A program made the position numbers and the translations under genes. Source: Methyloprofundus sp. (GTDB lineage: Bacteria > Pseudomonadota > Gammaproteobacteria > Methylococcales > Methylomonadaceae). From it: 8,261 bases of DNA. Position 1 is the stretch's first letter. Each line of letters starts with the position of its first letter. This document shows, in pieces, positions 1-6,127 of this stretch. Where the stretch lies: NCBI GenBank assembly GCA_030636485.1, contig DAOVWV010000050.1, positions 1 to 8,261 of the forward strand. Direction: 5' to 3'. Under the pieces are notes generated by a model, which was given only the letters and a program-made list of their open reading frames with translations, was not told the DNA's origin and ran no database searches.

Positions 1-818
1 CTGTTCATATATTACATGTGGTGACACAGGCGGCTTTCATGGCAAATACCCGGCATATTATTGCGCTAGAAGAGTCTGCTGAGGCAAAAGTAGTTGAAAG
101 CTTTGTCGGTTGTGATGAGGCTTATTGTTCAGCGGCGGTTATGGAGGTTTTTGTCGGGCAGAATGCAGATTTAAGCTTATACAAGTTGCAGCTGGAAGGA
201 AATAAGGCTTATCACTTCGGTGGAACCTACGTTAAACAGGCGCGAGATAGTCGTTTTACCCACCACAATTTTGCTTTTGGTGGGTTGTTGGCGCGTAGTG
301 ATATACACACTGATTTACAGCAAGCGGCAGAATGCGACTTGAATGGTTTGGCTTTGGGAGAAAAACGTCAGCATATTGATAATCATACCCGTATCAACCA
401 TCTGCAACCTCATGCCGTAAGTCGGGAGCTGTATAAAGCGGTTTTAAATCAGCGTGCGCGTAGTGTTTTTCAAGGGCGTGTATTGGTTGCCGAGCAGGCG
501 CAAAAAACCGATTCAGATATGCATAACCATAATTTATTGCTCTCTGATGATGCTGAAGCAGATACCAAACCGCAATTAGAGATTTATGCGGATGATGTAA
601 AATGTGCGCATGGTATAACGGTAGGCCAATTAGATGAAAAATCCATTTTTTATTTACAGTCGCGTTGTGTCGATGAAGAGACAGCCAGAAATATGCTGAC
701 CTTTGCTTTTGCCAATGAAATGGTTGAAAAAATTAAGTTAAAAAGTTTGCATGATCAAGTTCTGGAGCAGCTCTTACTGTGTTTTCCACAAGCAGGTATC
801 CAGCAAGATTGGCTTTAA
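1..818 (+). CDS. sufD: SufD, Fe-S cluster assembly scaffold subunit (5' truncated)
   Basis: This is the C-terminal two thirds of SufD, a cytosolic subunit of the SufBCD scaffold that builds Fe-S clusters. The reading frame is open from base 3 and gives 271 residues, so about 150 N-terminal residues lie left of the window; the GTG at 18 is internal, not the start. Sequence seen: QARDSRF, ECDLNGL, HIDNHT, the ELYK helix, QKTDSD, LLLSDDAEADTKPQLEI and DDVKCAHGITVGQLDE, all hallmarks of the SufB/SufD beta-helix core. The Cys and His of KCAHG match the pair at the E. coli SufB-SufD interface (SufD His360 region). SufD rather than SufB is inferred from the spacing, the C-terminal end and the position directly before sufS. 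The stop is TAA, 41 bases before sufS. sufB and sufC are expected just upstream. Confidence 0.94.
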   Translation, partial: VHILHVVTQAAFMANTRHIIALEESAEAKVVESFVGCDEAYCSAAVMEVFVGQNADLSLYKLQLEGNKAYHFGGTYVKQARDSRFTHHNFAFGGLLARSDIHTDLQQAAECDLNGLALGEKRQHIDNHTRINHLQPHAVSRELYKAVLNQRARSVFQGRVLVAEQAQKTDSDMHNHNLLLSDDAEADTKPQLEIYADDVKCAHGITVGQLDEKSIFYLQSRCVDEETARNMLTFAFANEMVEKIKLKSLHDQVLEQLLLCFPQAGIQQDWL

Positions 819-825
819 ATGTAGG

Positions 826-840
826 GTACATTTTATGTAC
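826..840. repeat. Small perfect palindrome in the sufD-sufS gap
   Basis: GTACAT and ATGTAC face each other across TTT in the 41-base gap between sufD and sufS, giving a 6-bp stem with a 3-base loop. No T-run follows, so it is not an intrinsic terminator. It could be a minor mRNA stability or processing hairpin in the suf transcript, or chance in AT-rich sequence. Confidence 0.3.
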
Positions 841-859
841 GAAAATACTAGAAACAAAT

Positions 860-2083
860 ATGACAACATTCCCCATTGAAAAAATTCGTGCTGATTTTCC
901 TATTCTACAAGAGAAAATCCGTAATAAGCCCTTAGTCTATCTTGATAACGCGGCCAGCTGTCAAAAGCCACAACAGGTGATTGATAGTATCGTGCATTGC
1001 TATAGTCATGAATATGCCAATGTACATCGTGGTGTACATACTTTAAGCGTCAGGGCAACTGATCGCTACGAAGGCGCGCGGGAAAAAGTGAAAGACTTTA
1101 TTAATGCGCAGTCCACCAAGGAAATTATTTTTGTCAGAGGTGCAACCGAAGCGATTAATCTGATAGCTCAGACTTTTGGTAAGGCTAATATTAAGGCGGG
1201 TGATGAGATCCTGATTACTGCGATGGAGCATCATTCCAATATAGTACCTTGGCAGATGTTATGTGCAGAAACAGGGGCTGTTTTAAAAGTTGCGCCGATT
1301 AACCTGCAAGGTGAATTAATTTATCCTGAGTTTGAAAAGTTAATCAGCGATAAAACCAAGCTGGTTTCTGTGGTGCATATGTCGAATGCACTAGGCACGA
1401 TTAACCCGGTGGAAAAAATTATTGCTGCAGCAAAAGCCAGGAATATCCCGGTGTTATTGGATGGGGCGCAGGCTATTCCGCATATGGCAGTTGATGTGCA
1501 GGCGTTAGATTGTGATTTTTATGTGTTTTCAGGGCATAAGCTGTATGCGCCTTCGGGTATCGGTGTGTTGTACGGCAAACAAGCCTTGCTAGAAGCCATG
1601 CCTCCGTATCAGGGCGGCGGGGATATGATACGCAAAGTGACTTTTGAAGAAACAGAATATAATACCTTGCCGTATAAGTTTGAGGCCGGTACACCCAATA
1701 TTGCTGATGTTGTAGGCTTAGGTGCAGCGATAGATTATCTTGTTGAGATAGGTATGGATAATGTCGCAGCTTATGAAGCTGAGTTGTTAGACTATGCAAC
1801 AGCAAAAGCAAAGCAGGTTAAAGGTCTGCGCTTGATTGGCGAAGCAAAAGAGAAGGGAGCAATTTTGTCTTTTGTACTGGATAAAATTCATCCGCATGAT
1901 ATTGGAACGATGCTGGATAGTTTAGGTATTGCTGTGCGGGCAGGGCATCATTGTGCCATGCCAGTGATGGACTTTTTTGAAGTGCCAGCAACGGCGCGGG
2001 CTTCGTTTGCAATGTATAATACCAAAGAAGAGATTGATGTTTTGATTGATGGCATTGAGTCTTTGATTGAGATGTTTGGCTAA
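860..2083 (+). CDS. sufS: SufS cysteine desulfurase, PLP-dependent (class V aminotransferase fold)
   Basis: SufS removes sulfur from L-cysteine as an enzyme persulfide and passes it to the Suf scaffold through a relay partner, here most likely SufU. The open frame extends back to 779, but the first 27 codons overlap sufD and lack family character. The ATG at 860 gives MTTFPIEKIRADFP, the normal SufS N-terminus, and a protein of 407 residues (E. coli has 406). Visible motifs: YLDNAAS near residue 30, ATEAINL, MEHHSN (PLP-stacking His124), LLDGAQ (Asp201), SGHKLY with the PLP Schiff-base Lys227, and RAGHHCA with catalytic Cys365. These match E. coli K226 and C364 shifted by one. The C-terminus (ARASFAMYNTKEEID) is intact. 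No strong Shine-Dalgarno precedes the start. The gene lies between sufD and sufU in the same direction, which fits co-transcription. Confidence 0.96.
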   Translation: MTTFPIEKIRADFPILQEKIRNKPLVYLDNAASCQKPQQVIDSIVHCYSHEYANVHRGVHTLSVRATDRYEGAREKVKDFINAQSTKEIIFVRGATEAINLIAQTFGKANIKAGDEILITAMEHHSNIVPWQMLCAETGAVLKVAPINLQGELIYPEFEKLISDKTKLVSVVHMSNALGTINPVEKIIAAAKARNIPVLLDGAQAIPHMAVDVQALDCDFYVFSGHKLYAPSGIGVLYGKQALLEAMPPYQGGGDMIRKVTFEETEYNTLPYKFEAGTPNIADVVGLGAAIDYLVEIGMDNVAAYEAELLDYATAKAKQVKGLRLIGEAKEKGAILSFVLDKIHPHDIGTMLDSLGIAVRAGHHCAMPVMDFFEVPATARASFAMYNTKEEIDVLIDGIESLIEMFG

Positions 2084-2101
2084 AAATAAATAGAGAATAC
2101 A

Positions 2102-2554
2102 ATGTTTGATGATTTACGCGACCTCTATCAGGAGGTTATTTTTGACCATAATAGAAATCCACGTAATTTTTATGTAATGGAGGGTGCTGACCGCAAAGTA
2201 GAGGGGTTTAACCCTTTATGTGGTGACCGTTTGACTTTATTTTTAAAGATGGATGGCGATAAAATTACCGATGCAAGTTTTCAAGGTTCGGGCTGTGCTA
2301 TTTCGACGGCATCTGTCTCCTTGATGACAGAGGTTGTAAAAGGTAAAACGGAAGCGGAAGCAGAAGCGTTATTTAAGCAGTTTCATGATATGACCACCGG
2401 TAAAGAAGAAGAGGTTAATCTGGAAGCGATTGGTAAGCTGGCTGTTTTGGCGGGTGTGCGTGAATATCCAGCGCGTGTGAAGTGTGCGACTTTGGCATGG
2501 CATACTTTGGATGCTGCTTTAAAGAACGAGCAGGAATCTATTTCTACTGAATAA
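2102..2554 (+). CDS. sufU: SufU, zinc-dependent sulfurtransferase partner of SufS
   Basis: A 150-residue protein of the IscU/NifU-N/SufU fold. Seen: FNPLCGD with Cys40 and Asp42, FQGSGCAIS with Cys65, and RVKCATLAW with Cys128. Cys65 and Cys128 are 63 residues apart, against 43 in E. coli IscU. This extra segment of about 20 residues, rich in Glu and Lys (residues 80-110), is the diagnostic SufU insertion. In the SufU family Cys/Asp/Cys/Cys bind zinc and the protein accepts persulfide from SufS, taking the role that SufE plays in enterobacteria. The gene starts 18 bases after sufS and has only a weak purine-rich leader (AGAGAA). With no sufE here, SufU is the obvious acceptor for the SufS sulfur. 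A NifU-like scaffold role is less likely given the insertion and the context. Confidence 0.93.
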   Translation: MFDDLRDLYQEVIFDHNRNPRNFYVMEGADRKVEGFNPLCGDRLTLFLKMDGDKITDASFQGSGCAISTASVSLMTEVVKGKTEAEAEALFKQFHDMTTGKEEEVNLEAIGKLAVLAGVREYPARVKCATLAWHTLDAALKNEQESISTE

Positions 2555-2571
2555 CAGTTTGAAGCGATACT

Positions 2572-3879
2572 ATGCATCATTTACGAGATTTTAAAGGGTT
2601 TAAGTACGCTGAAATTGATTTATTTCGCCCCATGACATTGTTGGTGGGGCGTAATGGTGCAGGTAAATCTAATTTGATTGAGGCTGTAGAGTTATTGGCG
2701 GAGTTAGCGAATGGAAGACCCTTGCATGAGATTACGGAAGTAGGGCGAGGAAATGGAAGTTCGTTTGAAATTCGTGGTGGTTTGTCGGGTTGTATGAGAA
2801 AAGAGGGTGAGAAGCTTTACTTTCCTTTTAGACTTGGTTTTTCAGGAGTAGATCTCGAAAAAAACTCGGGTATTAATTATTATATTGATATTGATTATAT
2901 TCCTCCTAAAATTTTAATTGAGGAACTCAATTGTGGTGAAAAACGATATTTTCACGCAGAGCTTCAAAAAGGCTCGAATGATATTTTAGATGTGAGCTAT
3001 GATAATTTTTCGCGTGGTAGAAATAAACCAATTATACAGCTACCTGCTAATTGCTCGGTTTTATCACGCTATGATGCCATTATCTCGCCTCTTTATGAGA
3101 AAAAAGTAAAAAAAGAGGTGCTTGATGCTGCTATGAAAACTGCATCGGCGGTGAAGGCATATTTAAAATTAGCCTATGTTTTTGATTTCCACCCTCGATT
3201 AATGCGCCAGTATGAGAGCATTTCAGCACTTGTATTAAATAAACAAGGCTCTAATTTATCCGCTGTCTTGTATGGAATCAAGCAAAATGATAATAAGCAG
3301 GAAGCATCAGAGCGTTTATTACCGCGTATTTTAGCGATATTAAAGCAGTTACCTGAAGAGCCTTATGTAGATTTTGAGTTTTTCACCACACCGACACATC
3401 ATGTCCTTTTTGCTCTAAAGCGAGAGGATGGTACTTTTATAGATGCGAGTTTATTATCCGATGGTACTTTACGCGCTTTAGCGATATTGGTGGCTTTGGA
3501 AGTTGCCCCCGAAGGTTCGCGAATCATTATTGAGGAATTAGATAATGGTATCCACCCCTCACGCGCAAAATTATTAATTGATACGGTCTGGGAGTGTAGT
3601 CATCGTCGTCATTTAAATGTGTTAGTGACAACACATAATCCCGCCACATTAAATAACCTAACGAAAGAGCAGTTAGATTGCGTTGAGGTTTGTCATTATA
3701 ATGCTGAACAACAAGCCGATCAAATAACCCCTTTATCTAAAGTACCTTTTTCAGATGTATTATTACAGCAAGGTCAGTTAGGTGACTTAATGACTAAAAA
3801 TGTATTAGAAAGCTATTTAATGCCTCATTTTGAAGAAGAACAGCAAAAGAAAGCGGAGTCGTGGCTGGAGTTGTTTTAA
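2572..3879 (+). CDS. ABC-type AAA ATPase (AAA_21/OLD-like, without a nuclease domain)
   Basis: A complete 435-residue ATPase of the SMC/ABC-like class found in stand-alone predicted ATPases and in many two-gene defence systems. Seen: LRDFKGFKYAEIDL at residues 4-17, Walker A GRNGAGKS at 26-33, signature LSDGTLRAL at 295-303, Walker B IIIEELDNGIHP at 318-329 with tandem Glu321/Glu322, and the His switch TTHN at 353-356. The central insert (about 70-290) is divergent and low in G+C: bases 2881-2940 hold only 15 G or C. No TOPRIM or HNH domain follows the ATPase core; the last 80 residues form a short tail ending in a charged helix. The start is fixed by an in-frame TGA at 2560. It begins 17 bases after sufU with no promoter or terminator seen between, and its stop touches the next gene's start, so the two products likely act together. 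The exact biological role is unknown; a defence or regulatory function is inference from the family. Confidence 0.9.
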   Translation: MHHLRDFKGFKYAEIDLFRPMTLLVGRNGAGKSNLIEAVELLAELANGRPLHEITEVGRGNGSSFEIRGGLSGCMRKEGEKLYFPFRLGFSGVDLEKNSGINYYIDIDYIPPKILIEELNCGEKRYFHAELQKGSNDILDVSYDNFSRGRNKPIIQLPANCSVLSRYDAIISPLYEKKVKKEVLDAAMKTASAVKAYLKLAYVFDFHPRLMRQYESISALVLNKQGSNLSAVLYGIKQNDNKQEASERLLPRILAILKQLPEEPYVDFEFFTTPTHHVLFALKREDGTFIDASLLSDGTLRALAILVALEVAPEGSRIIIEELDNGIHPSRAKLLIDTVWECSHRRHLNVLVTTHNPATLNNLTKEQLDCVEVCHYNAEQQADQITPLSKVPFSDVLLQQGQLGDLMTKNVLESYLMPHFEEEQQKKAESWLELF

Positions 3880-4386
3880 ATGCTGACCTATATTGTGGTT
3901 GATACCGGTTATTGGGTGGAGTTATTTAAAGTACCCAGGCACTGTAAAGAAGAAAATTATCAAGAAATCAAACAGCGTTTTGATGTTGCACTCAAAGGTA
4001 CAACGCGATTATATTTATCTATTCCTGTTTTATTTGAATTAGCTAATCATATAGCGCATGTGAGTAATGGTACTCAAAGGCGTGAGTTGAGCAAAAAATT
4101 TTCAATGACTGTAAAGAAAGGTAGTGATATTGAAGACCCATCGTTTAATATGCTACCTTATAAGGAATTTTCACTAGCAGATGAGTTAGTGCCCAATTTA
4201 TTGGCTTTAGTTGATCGCTTTGAATCAGAGCTTTCACCTCAAGGCCTGGGTTTTACAGATTCTTCTATTATTTTCGAGGCGGAAAGTCTGAAAACAGAAA
4301 TCAATAAAGTGCATATCTGGACATTATATGGACCATTAAAGGCCAGAGAACCTGATGCTGAAAGTAATGCTTTTACGGGCGTATAA
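3880..4386 (+). CDS. PIN-like domain protein paired with the AAA ATPase (putative RNase)
   Basis: A 168-residue protein whose layout matches the PIN nuclease fold. VVDTGYWVELF at residues 6-16 carries Asp8, IPVLFELANHI at 48-58 carries Glu53, and LGFTDSSIIFEA at 123-134 carries Asp127. VHIWTLYGPLKA at 144-155 sits where PIN proteins show the last strand and a T-x-D motif. There the usual fourth acid appears to be Tyr150, so three of four metal ligands are visible. PIN proteins are typically Mg/Mn-dependent RNases, as in VapC toxins; catalysis here is inferred. The ATG directly follows the TAA of the ATPase with no gap, and a TGGAG about 9 bases upstream can serve as ribosome site, so translational coupling is likely. 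No VapB-like antitoxin lies beside it, so the partner is the ATPase. It could alternatively be a catalytically weakened PIN homologue. Confidence 0.68.
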   Translation: MLTYIVVDTGYWVELFKVPRHCKEENYQEIKQRFDVALKGTTRLYLSIPVLFELANHIAHVSNGTQRRELSKKFSMTVKKGSDIEDPSFNMLPYKEFSLADELVPNLLALVDRFESELSPQGLGFTDSSIIFEAESLKTEINKVHIWTLYGPLKAREPDAESNAFTGV

Positions 4387-4409
4387 AATGATAAAAATAA
4401 ATCTGATTC

Positions 4410-5171
4410 ATGCATTCAAATAAGCTGGCTATTTTATGTGATGACCCCGCGTACAGTGAGAGGTCCCAAGCGATGGCTGATCAGTTGGGAGTCTCGCTAT
4501 ATCCAGTGGTTGAGAAATTCACCCCCGAAGATTTTTTTCTAACTTATCGTGATGGTTGCTTAAAGTTACTGGATAAAGAGCTACTCAAAAAAGGTGGCTT
4601 GATGGTTGATATTGAGCCTAGGCATGGAGAGCAGCGTTCCTGGCCAGCACCGAAAGAAGGGGCTTTAGCACAAGCCATTGGTCGAAAAACCAGAACGGTC
4701 GTGGATGCAACGACAGGCTGGGCGCAGGATAGCTTGCATATTTTTCGTATGGGCTATGAACTGACTTGCATTGAGCGTTCACCGGTGATGCTGAAATTAC
4801 TGGCTGATGCATTTTTGCGGTTAGAGCAGTTGAGCTGGGTAAAAAACCTGACTTTGCCTGTTCCAGCGTTACTGCCAGGGAATGCCATTGATATTTTAGC
4901 GCAATTAGTCAGTGCTCCTGACTGCATTTATATAGATCCCATGTTCCCGCCTAAACGTAAAAAATCAGCCTTACCTAAAAAGTCGATGTTGATTTTGCGT
5001 GATTTACTGGGTGATGATATGGATAGAGAGGCTTTATTTGAGGCGGCACTACAGGCGACAGCAAAAAAAGTGGTGGTTAAAAGCCCTGATTATGCAGAAC
5101 CCCTGGGTGGTAAGCCTGAGCAAAGTTTTAAAAGTAAGTTGCTTAGATATGATGTCTATGTGAAAAATTAA
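4410..5171 (+). CDS. rsmJ: RsmJ, 16S rRNA guanine(1516)-N2 methyltransferase
   Basis: RsmJ (formerly YhiQ) uses S-adenosylmethionine to methylate N2 of G1516 in 16S rRNA in the small ribosomal subunit. The protein has 253 residues, close to the E. coli length. Seen: the N-terminal CDDPAYSERSQAMADQLG region, RHGEQRSWPAPKEGALAQAIG before the Rossmann core, motif I VVDATTGWAQDS at 97-108, acidic IERSPV at 121-126, the catalytic-region motif IYIDPMFPPKRKKSAL at 173-188, and VVVKSPDYAEPL at 221-232. The motif I glycine step is slightly altered (TTGWAQDS where E. coli has a DATAGLGRDA type). An in-frame TGA at 4404 leaves ATG 4410 as the first start, and no clear Shine-Dalgarno is present. It lies 23 bases after the PIN-like gene and 12 before the Rieske gene. 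It has no known link to Fe-S assembly, so its place in this run is probably simple co-transcription. Confidence 0.93.
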   Translation: MHSNKLAILCDDPAYSERSQAMADQLGVSLYPVVEKFTPEDFFLTYRDGCLKLLDKELLKKGGLMVDIEPRHGEQRSWPAPKEGALAQAIGRKTRTVVDATTGWAQDSLHIFRMGYELTCIERSPVMLKLLADAFLRLEQLSWVKNLTLPVPALLPGNAIDILAQLVSAPDCIYIDPMFPPKRKKSALPKKSMLILRDLLGDDMDREALFEAALQATAKKVVVKSPDYAEPLGGKPEQSFKSKLLRYDVYVKN

Positions 5172-5172
5172 T

Positions 5173-5178
5173 AGGAGG
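5173..5178 (+). promoter_or_regulatory. Strong Shine-Dalgarno of the Rieske gene
   Basis: AGGAGG lies 5 bases before the ATG at 5184, starting right after the rsmJ stop. It is the only full consensus ribosome site among the + strand genes here and fixes the Rieske start. It suggests this ferredoxin is translated more efficiently than its weakly led neighbours. Confidence 0.8.
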
Positions 5179-5183
5179 ATAAT

Positions 5184-5504
5184 ATGTCTGAGTGGGTCGA
5201 TGTAGGCGCAGAAAGTACGTTAGCTGTAGGTGAGCATATTGTAGTTGATGTGGATGGTGTGGATGTTGTTGTGTTTAGGCTGGAAGATGGCTTTTTCGCA
5301 CTAGAAGATATGTGTACCCATGATGGCGCAGAGATTGCCAGTGGTAAGCTAGAAGGAGATGAAATTATTTGCCCCCGACATGGCGCCAGGTTTTGTGTTA
5401 GAACAGGAGAGGTGAAATGTGCGCCTGCTTATGAAAATATAGCAAGTCTGGAAGTTAAGCTAGAAACTGGAAGAGTAAAGGTGCGTGATTCGCGCTGGGA
5501 TTAG
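5184..5504 (+). CDS. Rieske-type [2Fe-2S] ferredoxin (non-heme oxygenase ferredoxin / NirD-like)
   Basis: A soluble 106-residue single-domain Rieske protein without signal peptide or membrane segment. The cluster ligands are Cys44-x-His46 in DMCTHDG and Cys63-x2-His66 in ICPRHGARF, spaced as in ferredoxins of aromatic dioxygenase systems and in NirD-like proteins. It lacks the disulfide cysteines of the bc1 Rieske type in the first loop; Cys71 and Cys79 lie outside the motif. No oxygenase subunits are nearby. Small Rieske proteins of this kind recur at the end of suf gene sets, so an electron-transfer or accessory role in Fe-S biogenesis is a fair inference, but the redox partner is unknown. 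Upstream is a perfect AGGAGG, and 13 bases downstream starts a hairpin terminator, so this looks like the last gene of the transcription unit. The stop codon is TAG. Confidence 0.9.
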   Translation: MSEWVDVGAESTLAVGEHIVVDVDGVDVVVFRLEDGFFALEDMCTHDGAEIASGKLEGDEIICPRHGARFCVRTGEVKCAPAYENIASLEVKLETGRVKVRDSRWD

Positions 5505-5517
5505 CTGAGAAAGAAAT

Positions 5518-5543
5518 CAACAGGGTAGTGTTCTACCCTGTTG
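5518..5543. terminator. Bidirectional intrinsic terminator
   Basis: CAACAGGGTAG pairs perfectly with CTACCCTGTTG across the loop TGTT (11 bp). On the + strand TTTC follows; on the - strand a T-rich ATTTCTTTCTC follows. It lies 13 bases after the Rieske stop and 15 bases beyond the stop of the convergent - strand gene, so it can end both transcripts. Confidence 0.88.
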
Positions 5544-5558
5544 TTTCGATACTGCTGC

Positions 5559-5945
5559 TTATAGCATGCCGTGTAATGCTTTGAAGCGTGTTTCAGCTTC
5601 TAATAAATGTGAGTCAGCAGGTTGTAGTGCTGCATTTCTAACTTCTTTTCTCGCTAATTTTAAGTACTTAGCTGCTTTCTGACGATTTCTATCCACAATA
5701 TCATTGGCATTAATTTCTTTATTTAAAGCAATCGCTTCTTTGATAAGGTTAAGAATACCTTGAGTATCGGCACCATTATCAATCGCATGTCTAGCTTCCA
5801 TGACTTTTGCAACAGTGTTATCAATAGCTACATCTGGCTCAAAGCATGTTCTGCCATCTTCACACTCAGCTAAAGCTGCAGTAGAGAAAGAGCCCATAGA
5901 AGCGCCAAGACAGACAGATAGTAAAAATGGTTTTAAAATTTTCAT
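5559..5945 (-). CDS. Small exported helical protein of unknown function
   Basis: A 128-residue protein I do not recognise. The N-terminus (MKILKPFLLSVCLGASMG) has a Lys-containing start and a hydrophobic core ending in STAALA before ECEDG. This is a typical Sec signal peptide with signal peptidase I cleavage after Ala26, so the mature protein of about 102 residues is likely periplasmic. The mature part opens with Cys28 and Cys34 in a short acidic segment (ECEDGRTCFEPD), able to form a disulfide. The rest (about 40-125) is charged, Ala-rich and predicted helical, resembling a small helical bundle. It loosely recalls SmbP-type helical periplasmic proteins, but lacks their many histidines, so metal binding is not claimed. 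The start is supported by GAGGG 4 bases upstream of ATG. It is convergent with the suf run and divergent from prfB, and is probably transcribed alone. Confidence 0.82.
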   Translation of the reverse strand: MKILKPFLLSVCLGASMGSFSTAALAECEDGRTCFEPDVAIDNTVAKVMEARHAIDNGADTQGILNLIKEAIALNKEINANDIVDRNRQKAAKYLKLARKEVRNAALQPADSHLLEAETRFKALHGML

Positions 5946-5949
5946 GTAA

Positions 5950-5954
5950 CCCTC
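5950..5954 (-). promoter_or_regulatory. Shine-Dalgarno of the small exported protein gene
   Basis: On the - strand GAGGG precedes TTAC and then the ATG at 5945, a good ribosome site at short spacing. It supports this ATG, whose product starts with the signal peptide. Confidence 0.7.
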
Positions 5955-5975
5955 GTATTGTTTTAGTTATGTAAC

Positions 5976-5998
5976 ATGTAGCTTTCGTAAAGCTACAT
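5976..5998. repeat. Perfect inverted repeat in the leader of the small exported protein gene
   Basis: ATGTAGCTTT and AAAGCTACAT face each other across CGT, a perfect 10-bp-arm palindrome 30 bases upstream of the - strand ATG. No T-run follows in either direction, so it is not a terminator. Given the candidate promoter at 6009-6037, it would fall at the very 5' end of the mRNA and could be a stabilising 5' hairpin. As DNA it could equally be an operator near the start site. Confidence 0.6.
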
Positions 5999-6008
5999 AT
6001 TGAGAGAT

Positions 6009-6037
6009 ATTCTAGCATAAGCAAGAAAAACAACAAT
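6009..6037 (-). promoter_or_regulatory. Candidate promoter of the small exported protein gene
   Basis: On the - strand TAGAAT (6014-6009) is preceded by TGC, giving an extended -10 element. The -35 region is poor (ATTGTT around 6037-6032). Transcription would start near 6002, just before the inverted repeat at 5976-5998. This is a pattern match only. Confidence 0.4.
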
Positions 6038-6076
6038 GGAATTATTTGTAAATCTATAGGGAAAGACTTATTAGTA

Positions 6077-6082
6077 TATAAT
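6077..6082 (+). promoter_or_regulatory. Candidate -10 box of prfB
   Basis: A perfect TATAAT lies 45 bases upstream of the prfB ATG. No good -35 hexamer sits at the right distance (the region near 6053-6058 reads TCTATA), so this may be a weak or activator-dependent promoter. The surroundings are very AT-rich, which raises the chance of a random match. Confidence 0.42.
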
Positions 6083-6127
6083 GACAAAAAATTTTAATAA
6101 GCTTAATTTTAGGAAATTAGACAATAA

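Noticed and set aside
779..859. Extended N-terminus of SufS (27 extra codons)
   Set aside because: It overlaps the end of sufD and has no SufS character; ATG 860 gives the family N-terminus and normal length.
1043..2102. Several - strand open frames opposite sufS
   Set aside because: They lie wholly or almost wholly within sufS on the other strand, show no recognisable motifs or ribosome sites, and are low-complexity shadow translations.
2383..2580. 65-codon - strand frame over the end of sufU
   Set aside because: It is a shadow of sufU with no motif. An antitoxin for the PIN-like protein was considered, but it does not look like one and lies on the wrong strand and side.
3880..4386. Classical VapBC toxin-antitoxin pair
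   Set aside because: No small DNA-binding antitoxin gene precedes the PIN-like gene; its direct partner is a 435-residue ATPase.
4618..4812. 64-codon - strand frame inside rsmJ
   Set aside because: It is a shadow of a well-supported gene with no start signal.
5866..6087. 73-codon - strand frame upstream of and overlapping the exported-protein gene
   Set aside because: It is hydrophobic because of AT-rich translation, overlaps the signal peptide region in another frame, and spans the promoter and hairpin; no ribosome site was seen.
6088..6110. AT-rich semi-palindrome around AAGCTT before prfB
   Set aside because: The arms are A/T homopolymer-like and imperfect; this is expected by chance in such sequence.
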